Position numbers and translations under genes: made by a program. From NCBI GenBank assembly GCA_022360315.1, contig JAKSDA010000502.1:1-64000 (forward strand): DNA of 64,000 bases. Direction: 5' to 3'. Within the stretch, counting starts at the first letter, position 1. Each line of letters starts with the position of its first letter. The notes beneath the pieces were generated by a model. It did no database searches and was not told the origin of the DNA. It saw only the letters and a list, made by a program, of their open reading frames with translations. This document shows, piece after piece, positions 55,028 through 62,300 of the stretch. The DNA is from Pseudomonadota bacterium (GTDB taxonomy: Bacteria > Myxococcota_A > Polyangia > Haliangiales > Haliangiaceae).

Positions 55028-55535
55028 CCGCGAGCACATGGTGCGCCTGGCCGTGCGCGAGCACATGGTGCGCCTGGCCGTGATCGGTGTGGGCAACCCA
55101 CATCGCAGCGACGACGCGGTGGGTCTGTGGGCCGCCCGTGCTCTGCGCCGGCGAGTTGTCGGGACCTGGCCGTCGGGCTGGCGAGTGCTCGAGTGCTCGG
55201 GCGAGGCCACGGCGCTCATGGACGCATGGTCGGGGTTCGATGCTGCGGTGATTGTCGACGCGGTTTCTGCCGGTGCATCGCCGGGTACATTGCACCGGCT
55301 GGACGGCGTGGCCGAATCCGTACCGGAGTCGTTTTTGCGCTGTTCTACCCACTCGTTTGGTGTTGCCGAGGCCATTGAACTGGCCCGCGTGCTCGGAGAA
55401 CTGCCGGGCCAGCTCATCGTCTACGGTGTCGAGGCCGACACGTTCGACCACGGCGAGGGCCTGTCGGCAGCCGTCGAATCGGCCGTTCCCCACGTAGTCG
55501 ATCGAATACTGGCCGAAATCCGCTCACTGATATAG
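55020..55535 (+). CDS. Hydrogenase maturation protease (HycI/HyaD family)
   Basis: 171 residues if started at the GTG at 55020 that overlaps hydA. The endopeptidase removes the C-terminal tail of the large subunit after Ni insertion. Family features: VIGVGNPHRSDDAVGLWAAR with the Ni-sensing acid, DAAVIVDAVSAG, and CSTHSFGVAEAIEL with His. The first ~25 residues contain an exact 27-base tandem duplication encoding REHMVRLAV twice, so an ATG in the first copy (55038) or second copy (55065) could also serve as start. Confidence 0.9.
   Translation: MNDREHMVRLAVREHMVRLAVIGVGNPHRSDDAVGLWAARALRRRVVGTWPSGWRVLECSGEATALMDAWSGFDAAVIVDAVSAGASPGTLHRLDGVAESVPESFLRCSTHSFGVAEAIELARVLGELPGQLIVYGVEADTFDHGEGLSAAVESAVPHVVDRILAEIRSLI
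55029..55082. repeat. 27-base perfect tandem duplication
   Basis: Two identical 27-base units (55029-55055, 55056-55082) at the start of the maturation protease gene; each encodes the nine-residue segment REHMVRLAV. The unit copy closest to IGVGNP corresponds to the expected protein start, so the first looks like the duplicate. Confidence 0.95.
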
Positions 55536-55545
55536 GACCTCGGAC

Positions 55546-55890
55546 ATGCACGAACTATCCCTGATGGCCGATTTGATGCGCAAGATCGAGACCATTGCCC
55601 GCGACCAAAAAGCCCGCAGAGTGACCCGGGTGACGATCACGCTGGGCGCGCTCTCGCATCTTTCAGCGGCGCACTTTTGCGACCATTTCGAGCATGCAGC
55701 TCGCGGTACAATCTGCCAAGACGCCGCGCTCGACATTACCGTGAGCGACGATACAGGTGATCCCCGGGCGCAGGATATTGTCCTCGACAGTCTCGAAATC
55801 GAACCTGGCGATGGCGCTGCTGGCGGTGAGCCGACCGGCCGGGGCAGGTCTGATGGGCCGCCTGCCGATCCGAGTGGAGCTCGACCGTGA
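55546..55890 (+). CDS. hypA: HypA-like hydrogenase maturation protein lacking the zinc ribbon
   Basis: 114 residues. The nickel-binding N-terminus MHELSLMADLM is conserved, followed by ARRVTRVTITLGALSHLSAAHF and FEHAARGT as in HypA. However, the usual two CxxC motifs of the zinc domain are absent: the region between ALDITVSDD and IVLDSLEIE is only a short DTGDPRAQD loop. The C-terminal 30 residues are Gly/Pro-rich and disordered. It would deliver nickel but could not have the canonical structural zinc site. Overlaps hypF by four bases. Confidence 0.85.
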   Translation: MHELSLMADLMRKIETIARDQKARRVTRVTITLGALSHLSAAHFCDHFEHAARGTICQDAALDITVSDDTGDPRAQDIVLDSLEIEPGDGAAGGEPTGRGRSDGPPADPSGARP

Positions 55891-58370
55891 GCCCGGGCGC
55901 GGCCGTGCCGGCAAAGCGGCTTCGCCTGGCCATTCGCGGCGCTGTGCAAGGAGTGGGATTTCGCCCCCATGTATTCCGCCTGGCCCGAGATCTCGGCCTC
56001 GGCGGCTGGGTTCGCAATACACCCGGCGGAGTGCTCATCGAGGTCGAGGGACCGTGGCCCACTCTGTCGACATTCGCCCACAGAGTTCGATCCGAGCCGC
56101 CGCGCAACGCGGTCATCCAGGCGGTCGAAACCACCGTGCTCGACCCGGTCGATCGCCGTGCTTCCGGTTTTTTGGGCCATTTTGAAATTCTGCACAGCGA
56201 GGTGACAGACGATTCTGAACGCGGACCTCGATCGAGCGGATCGAGCTCCGCCGCCGCGCTGGTCACGCCGGACATCGCCACCTGCTCGGCGTGTCTCGCC
56301 GAACTCGCCGATCCGGGCGACCGTCGTTATCGCTATCCGTTTATCAACTGCACCCAGTGTGGCCCGCGGGCCAGCCTTGTACTGGGCCTGCCCTACGACC
56401 GACCCAACACCACCATGGCTGGCTTTGCCATGTGTGAACAGTGCCGATTCGAATACGACGATCCGGACAATCGCCGTTTTCACGCCCAGCCCAACGCCTG
56501 CCCCGCCTGCGGGCCCAGGATCGCGTTTTGGGATCGAGCCGGACGCCACCTTGCCAGCGGGCACGATGCGCTGGCTGGTGTGCTCTTTGCTCTGCGCCGG
56601 GGCGAGATTGTGGCGGTCAAGGGACTGGGTGGATTTCACCTCATGGCCGATGCGGGCGACCGGGCGGCAATCGCACGCCTGCGCGCCGGCAAGCACCGTC
56701 CCGACAAGCCCTTTGCGGTGTTATTTCCCTCGCTGGACGCAGCGCGGGCTCAATGCCGCGTGTCCGACCGACAGGCCGAGCTTCTGGCCGGGGCAAGGGC
56801 GCCGATAGTCCTTTGCGAGCGCCGGGCCGATTTGCCGCACTGGCTTTCGGGGTCGCCCGCGGCCGGCCGTGGCGGGCGGTTGGCGATGGCGTGCAACGTG
56901 GCGCCGAACAACCCGTACCTGGGTATCATGCTGCCGTATACGCCGCTTCATCATCTGATCGCCGGCGATTTTGGCCGACCGCTGGTCGCGACCAGCGGCA
57001 ATCGATCGGGCCAGCCGATATGCACGGATGAGCGCGAAGCCGTGGACCGGCTGGGCGGTCTCGCCGACGCTTTTTTGGTCCACGACCGCCCCATTGCGCG
57101 TCCGATCGACGACTCGGTGGTTCATGTGGTCGAAAAAAAACCGCAGGTTTTGCGCTGCGCGCGCGGCTATGCACCGCTGGCCATCGAGGTGCCCGCAGCC
57201 TGGCAGGGCGGGCGCAAGGGGGTGGCCGTGGGCGGTCATCTCAAGACCGCGATCGCCGCCCGGGTGGGCCAGAATCTCGTGCTGGGCCAGCACATCGGCG
57301 ACCTGGACACCGCAGAGGTCACAGCGGCCTACCGGGACGCGATCGCCGACCTCTGTGCCGTTCACGGTCTCACGCCCGAAGTGATCGCTTGCGACGCTCA
57401 TCCCGAGTATCGGACCACGCAGATCGCGGGTTTTTTGGCCGAGGAGCTGAATTGCAGCGCGGTCGCGGTCCAGCACCACCACGCTCATGTGCTGGCCTGC
57501 ATGGCCGACAACCGGATTGCCGGTGAAGTGCTCGGGGTGGCCTGGGACGGCACGGGATACGGCGCGGACGGGACCATATGGGGCGGCGAATTTCTCCGTG
57601 TCGATGGCGCCGATGCGGTGCGCGTGGCACATCTGCGGCAATTTCGCCTGCCCGGTGGCGACCGTGCCGCCCGCCAGCCCTGGCGGTCGGCGCTCGGAGT
57701 GCTGGGCGAGGCGTTTGGCGCCGAGGCTGTTTCGACGACCGCCCGGCTGGGCGACCTGGCGCCGCTGGCAGAATTTGACAACAACCAGCTGGCCGTGCTC
57801 GCAACCGCCATGACCCGCGGTACCAATGCTCCACTCACCTCCAGCGCTGGACGTCTATTCGATGCTGTGGCCGCAATTGTTGGACTGCACCAGCGAGTTA
57901 GCTTCGAGGGCCAGGCTGCCATGGCGCTGGAACACGCGATCGGTCGGACGTCCCGGCAAGCAATGCGAAGCGAAGCCGTCACGGAGCAGCGCGGCCGGGC
58001 GACCGACCCGGCCATGCGGTCGCATTACGACCACGCCATCGCGCCAGCAGAGAATGGAGTGCTCGAGGTCGACTGGACGCCGGCCGTGCGCGCTATTGTC
58101 GATGATGTGCGGGCCGGGCGATCCGTGAGGCTCATTGCGGCACGTTTTCACAACATGCTGGTCGACATGATTGCGGCAGTGGCCGAACGGGCCGGTATCG
58201 AGCGTGTCGTACTCACCGGCGGGTGTTTTCACAACCGCTATCTCGCCGAGAATGCCATTCGGCGCCTGCGAGAAAACCGCTTCGAACCATACTGGCACGG
58301 CTCGGTCCCTCCGGGCGACGGTGGCATCGCCTGCGGCCAGCTCGCGTTTGCGCTGCTGGCCCGTGGTTGA
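55887..58370 (+). CDS. hypF: Carbamoyltransferase HypF (hydrogenase maturation)
   Basis: 827 residues, GTG start overlapping hypA. Makes the thiocarbamate for cyanide ligands of the NiFe site. Domains in order: acylphosphatase-like (LAIRGAVQGVGFRPHVFRLA), zinc-finger region with CSACLAEL, CTQCGPR, CEQCRFEYDDP and CPACGPR, YrdC-like (AVKGLGGFHLMADAG, RPDKPFAVLF), and Kae1-like carbamoyltransferase (VQHHHAHVLACMADN, GVAWDGTGYGADGTIWGGEF, GGCFHNRYLAENAIRRL, VPPGDGGIACGQ). A ~27-residue segment starting GRTSRQAMRS at 686, between EGQAAMALEHAI and HYDHAI, is an insertion created by a dispersed repeat. Other maturation genes (hypB, C, D, E) are not in the window. Confidence 0.96.
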   Translation: MSPGAAVPAKRLRLAIRGAVQGVGFRPHVFRLARDLGLGGWVRNTPGGVLIEVEGPWPTLSTFAHRVRSEPPRNAVIQAVETTVLDPVDRRASGFLGHFEILHSEVTDDSERGPRSSGSSSAAALVTPDIATCSACLAELADPGDRRYRYPFINCTQCGPRASLVLGLPYDRPNTTMAGFAMCEQCRFEYDDPDNRRFHAQPNACPACGPRIAFWDRAGRHLASGHDALAGVLFALRRGEIVAVKGLGGFHLMADAGDRAAIARLRAGKHRPDKPFAVLFPSLDAARAQCRVSDRQAELLAGARAPIVLCERRADLPHWLSGSPAAGRGGRLAMACNVAPNNPYLGIMLPYTPLHHLIAGDFGRPLVATSGNRSGQPICTDEREAVDRLGGLADAFLVHDRPIARPIDDSVVHVVEKKPQVLRCARGYAPLAIEVPAAWQGGRKGVAVGGHLKTAIAARVGQNLVLGQHIGDLDTAEVTAAYRDAIADLCAVHGLTPEVIACDAHPEYRTTQIAGFLAEELNCSAVAVQHHHAHVLACMADNRIAGEVLGVAWDGTGYGADGTIWGGEFLRVDGADAVRVAHLRQFRLPGGDRAARQPWRSALGVLGEAFGAEAVSTTARLGDLAPLAEFDNNQLAVLATAMTRGTNAPLTSSAGRLFDAVAAIVGLHQRVSFEGQAAMALEHAIGRTSRQAMRSEAVTEQRGRATDPAMRSHYDHAIAPAENGVLEVDWTPAVRAIVDDVRAGRSVRLIAARFHNMLVDMIAAVAERAGIERVVLTGGCFHNRYLAENAIRRLRENRFEPYWHGSVPPGDGGIACGQLAFALLARG
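57942..57971 (+). repeat. Dispersed GC-rich repeat, copy 4 (inside hypF)
   Basis: Carries GGACGTCC followed by the AGCAATGCGAAGC block. Read in frame as GRTSRQAMRS (hypF residues 686-695). The wider insert to about 58020 adds GC-rich sequence not conserved in the HypF family. Confidence 0.8.
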
Positions 58371-58371
58371 A

Positions 58372-60237
58372 TTACCATGTCAAAAATAACGAGACGGAAG
58401 GAACGTATGTAATTAAAAAGAGTATCGCAATCAATATGGCAAGAACCGGCATTCCCGCTCTTGCAAGCTGCTCAATCTTAACTTTTGTGATACCGCTTGC
58501 AACAAAAAGATTGACACCTACTGGAGGTGTAATGAAACCGATGGCCAAGTTAACAACCATTACGATACCAAAATGAAGTGGATCTACGCCTATTTCGACA
58601 ACGATAGGCAGCAAGATGGGGGTCAGAATAACGATCGCTGCGAGAGCCTCCATGAAGGTTCCAATGAAGAGAAGCAGAGCGTTGATAAGAAGCAAAATCA
58701 TGATCTTATTCTCTGTAACACCGAGAATGAAGTCAGTGATTTTAGCCGGAACCTGCCCGATGGTCATAATGGTTCCGAAGATAGTAGCCATGGCCATCAA
58801 GATGATAACAATGGCGGATGTCGAACAAGCATTCATGAAGCATGATACAATATTTTTTATATTGATCTCTTTGTATACAAAGAAACCAATAAACAGACCG
58901 TAAAAAGCGGCAACAGCTGCAGCTTCGGTAGGCGTCATGATGCCACCGTAAATGCCACCAAGAATGATCACTGGGACCATAAGTGCCCATTTGGCATCCC
59001 AAATCGCAACCGCAAAGCGTTTGGCATTTCTAGTGCGAGATTCACCTTTCCAGCGGTGTTTTTTCGAATAAAAGTAGCAGAAAAGCATAAGAGACAAACC
59101 AGTTAACAGGCCTGGAACAATGCCGCCGATAAAGAGCTTGCCGATAGAAACCTGAGCGGAAATACCATATATAATAAATGGGTTACTGGGCGGAATCATC
59201 ACGCCGATAGCACCTGCTGCTGCGACGATAGAACCGGCAAAGAATGCGTTATAGCCGCGCTCGATCATCGCAGGAATAGTCAAGGCACCAATTGCAGCAA
59301 CGGTGGCAGGACCAGAGCCAGAAATAGCTGCAAAGAACATACACGTGGCAACAGTTGCCAATGCCATACCGCCGTACAATGAACCAAGCATTTCGTCAGC
59401 GAGTTTTAAAAGTCTTTTAGAAAGACCACCTGCACCCATGAATACACCGGCTGCAATAAAAAATGGGATAGCCATGATTGGAAATGAATCGATGGACGTA
59501 AACGCAATCGATGCTATATAAGGAATAGGCAAAGAACCGGAACCAATCGTGGTTGCAAGAGCAGACAATCCAAGTGCAATAGCGATTGGCACACCGATGA
59601 CAAGGAACAACAGAAAGTAGCCGAAAAGCAAAGCAGTGATGCTCATTTCGTACCAAAGGATAAGCGGCAATGCCATGAGCAACGTAAATATAAATGCGTA
59701 AAAAGTATCCTTGGCACCACATATTTTGATAGATTTATATATATCCTGCACTAGACGAATAACCATCAATGCAAACCCTAGAGGCAGAATCATATAAGGA
59801 ACTGCATAAGGAAGCTGCATCGCCGCTGTCGTCTGTGGAAAACGAAACTGCATGAAAATATGCTGCATTCCTACGTAACTAATAAATGCCGTAAGTGCTA
59901 TAAAGCACAGATCAACGGCAATCCAGCTCATCCTCTGAAATCGCACAGAAAGTCGGTCGTAAATGATATCTACACGGATATTTGAACGATTTTTTATAGC
60001 CAGTGGGATTGCCAGGTAGGAAATCCAGACAAAGATAAAACGGGATAGTTCCTCTGTCCATACAGCTGCACCAGCACCTTCAATGAATTGAACTATGAAA
60101 TAGCGATAGAAAGTTTGGAAGGTGATAAAAAGTATGATGGAGAGCATCCCGATAAAAAGAAATGGCTTCTCAAAATTCTCATCAAGCCAGCCTATTAGAT
60201 TATTTTTGTGCGCTGCAGATTCCGTGTCATTAGACAT
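58372..60237 (-). CDS. dctQM: TRAP transporter fused small and large permease (DctQM)
   Basis: 621 residues. The N-terminal ~170 residues are a DctQ-type four-helix small permease (FLFIGMLSIILFITFQTFYR, ELSRFIFVWISYLAIPLAIK); the remainder is a DctM large permease with about twelve helices (FFIAAGVFMGAGGLSKRLL, GSGPATVAAIGALTIPAMIE, GAIGVMIPPSNPFIIYGI, PTEAAAVAAFYGLFIG, IGFITPPVGVNLFVASG). Uses a sodium gradient with a binding protein, encoded upstream. Composition is far richer in A and T than hypF, whose stop is one base from this gene's stop on the opposite strand. Probably imported DNA. Confidence 0.95.
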   Translation of the reverse strand: MSNDTESAAHKNNLIGWLDENFEKPFLFIGMLSIILFITFQTFYRYFIVQFIEGAGAAVWTEELSRFIFVWISYLAIPLAIKNRSNIRVDIIYDRLSVRFQRMSWIAVDLCFIALTAFISYVGMQHIFMQFRFPQTTAAMQLPYAVPYMILPLGFALMVIRLVQDIYKSIKICGAKDTFYAFIFTLLMALPLILWYEMSITALLFGYFLLFLVIGVPIAIALGLSALATTIGSGSLPIPYIASIAFTSIDSFPIMAIPFFIAAGVFMGAGGLSKRLLKLADEMLGSLYGGMALATVATCMFFAAISGSGPATVAAIGALTIPAMIERGYNAFFAGSIVAAAGAIGVMIPPSNPFIIYGISAQVSIGKLFIGGIVPGLLTGLSLMLFCYFYSKKHRWKGESRTRNAKRFAVAIWDAKWALMVPVIILGGIYGGIMTPTEAAAVAAFYGLFIGFFVYKEINIKNIVSCFMNACSTSAIVIILMAMATIFGTIMTIGQVPAKITDFILGVTENKIMILLLINALLLFIGTFMEALAAIVILTPILLPIVVEIGVDPLHFGIVMVVNLAIGFITPPVGVNLFVASGITKVKIEQLARAGMPVLAILIAILFLITYVPSVSLFLTW

Positions 60238-60318
60238 ATAAGGTCCTTGTTGTCATAGAAATTGTCCATAATAGGCATGATTTCTTTACACTTTATAAAT
60301 CGAAACCGCAGAGGAAGA

Positions 60319-61368
60319 TCAGTGTTGTGTCTCCTGAATAAGGCGGACCAGGTCCTGTGGAATAACGGTAGCGAACTGGTCCCACACTGGACGAGTTAGA
60401 TCAATCATCTCTTGTTTTTCCTCGGCAGTCATTGTGTAAATCTTAATGCCCTGGGCGAGAAATTCCTGCTTGGATGCTTCTTCCACTTCCGCAGCAATAG
60501 ATCGCTGATATGCAACAGCTTCCTTGCCGGATTCTGTGACAAAATTCTGAATATCAGCGGGCAAAGAATCGTAGTACTCTTTGTTCATCATGAGGATATG
60601 CATGGAATAATTGTGTTCAGAATTAGTAAAAAATTTGAGTACCTCGCCATGTTTAGCGCTGTTCAACAGGGAGTATGTATTGCCTTCTGCATCAACAGTG
60701 CCCTGCTGCAATGCTGTATAGGTCTCCCCCCAAGCTATCGGAGTGGCACTCATCTTGAGCGCACCAGCAACAGCAATTTCAACCGGAGAATCTGTTGTCC
60801 GGACTTTTACATTCTCAAAGCTGGCAGCGTTTGTGAAAGGTTTTTCAGTGGATGCCATATTGCGGTAACCGAACTCGCTCCACATAATGGGCAAGAGGTT
60901 AACTTTGCCACATTCACGCCTAAGGTAGGTACCCAGCTCACCATTATCCAGAGCATTATAAAGGTTCTGCTGATGCTCCGGTTTAGTGATGTAAGGAAGA
61001 TCGAATGCCATGAAGAATCTACCAAAGTTGGCCATATTGGGGGAGGAGCTGGATGCCATCTCCAGAATACCTTTTTGGGTAGCTTCCATGGTTACACGGT
61101 CGCTACCGAGGATGGCACTGGCATATAACTGGACTTGAATGCGACCGTTAGATTTCTTTTCGAGGATTTCTTTAAATTTCTCATAACCAAGTGTTACAAT
61201 ATCGCCTGGAGCCATTGGGTGCCCGAGTCGCATGAGGTACTCGCTACTTGTGTCATTGTCTCGGGTGAAACGACTTTTACAGCCCGCAGGCTCACAGCCC
61301 ACAATAACGGGCACGGTCAAACATGCTCCTAACACAAGGGCTATGTTCTTTGAATAACAAGATTTCAT
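60319..61368 (-). CDS. dctP: TRAP transporter substrate-binding protein (DctP), lipoprotein-like
   Basis: 349 residues; GGAG before the ATG. N-terminal signal with a Cys in VIVGCEPAG suggests a lipid anchor. DctP-family features: MRLGHPMAPGDIVTLGYEKF, VQLYASAILGSDRVTMEATQ, the RTTDSPVEIAVAGALKMSAT region around the conserved Arg that binds a carboxylate or sulfonate, ALQQGTVDAEGN and TEAEKQEM-like C-terminus. It captures an organic anion for DctQM. The pairing with xsc 1 kb away suggests a sulfonate such as taurine or isethionate (inference). AT-rich like dctQM. Confidence 0.93.
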   Translation of the reverse strand: MKSCYSKNIALVLGACLTVPVIVGCEPAGCKSRFTRDNDTSSEYLMRLGHPMAPGDIVTLGYEKFKEILEKKSNGRIQVQLYASAILGSDRVTMEATQKGILEMASSSSPNMANFGRFFMAFDLPYITKPEHQQNLYNALDNGELGTYLRRECGKVNLLPIMWSEFGYRNMASTEKPFTNAASFENVKVRTTDSPVEIAVAGALKMSATPIAWGETYTALQQGTVDAEGNTYSLLNSAKHGEVLKFFTNSEHNYSMHILMMNKEYYDSLPADIQNFVTESGKEAVAYQRSIAAEVEEASKQEFLAQGIKIYTMTAEEKQEMIDLTRPVWDQFATVIPQDLVRLIQETQH

Positions 61369-62300
61369 TGTATTCTCCTCAACAATTTAGAACCCGTTAG
61401 TACGCTTGATATTGGGGATAGGGAACAGCACATAGTGCGATGGCATCTATTCGCCCAGTGCGGTCAGAAGCTTGCGCAGGTGAGAGGCGTTAGTGCGACA
61501 TTTTCTCGGCAGCGTTCGATGATGATCGACAGCGTCATCCTGGAGCTCCTCGACGGCGCTGTGCAGCTGCATAGTGGACTCCTTATCGTCCGTTGTCGAG
61601 CTGGGTGTCGGACGCGGAGTCGCCGCCAAGCAGCTCCGACCAGGTCTCCGTACACACCTGGCGAGGGCGCGATCTTTCGCTATTTGTGCACCGCGCCATC
61701 GCCGAGTAGGCCAATGGATGTGGCCACATAGGAGCCCCGGCCCCGTTACCCAGCAACGGCGGTGTCGCGTCCGCAGTTCGGTATGGGCGGCAAACTCTAC
61801 TGTCAGATGGCCTCTACTAGCCCTGAAAATAAGCGAGCTCGTGCTCCGATTGTAGCATCCGCGCCCTCCGTCTATTCAAAATGGCAGCGCGACTCACCTC
61901 TCAAGTGAATTGTGACAACTGGTACTCAAACACCGAAGTGACCGCGCACGGGCAGAATAGAGGCAGAATGAGTCTTCGCGATTCTCCGAGTTTGCTTGTT
62001 TCAGGATGCTCGCTGTGATCGCAGAGTGGATAGCCATCGCCTGGCCGGTTTTTGGTCAAAATACACCGGCATGTCCCCAATGACATCACGGATATAGGCT
62101 GGCACTCAAGTCTTGACGGCCGAACGGTGTCAAGGGCACACTGGTCGCCGCCGTAGTAGACGTCTCTTCCGTCAACTGCGGAGGCTTGTCAGATGATGTG
62201 AAAGCACAGTTGCGCGGTGGGTACAAACAACGCCTAATGTATCAAATGAAAATGTGAACCATTGCCCTGTCCAAAAACTGGCTTTCATGAGGAAACGATC
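61369..62300. other. Divergent spacer between the TRAP and xsc genes
   Basis: About 930 bases. From ~61430 to 61870 the DNA regains the GC-rich host composition and holds a small minus-strand frame (61447-61572); the rest has no gene seen. The region upstream of xsc (62100-62290) probably holds its promoter, but no clear -35/-10 pair was found. The change of composition at both ends of the TRAP pair is abrupt. Confidence 0.45.
61447..61572 (-). CDS. Possible small protein, 41 residues
   Basis: Starts at an ATG preceded by AGGAG at ideal spacing. Encodes a short polar helical peptide (MQLHSAVEELQDD at the start, HLRKLLTALGE at the end) with one Cys. Not recognised. It reads away from xsc toward the TRAP genes and may be a host gene left next to the imported transporter. 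Confidence 0.4.
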   Translation of the reverse strand: MQLHSAVEELQDDAVDHHRTLPRKCRTNASHLRKLLTALGE

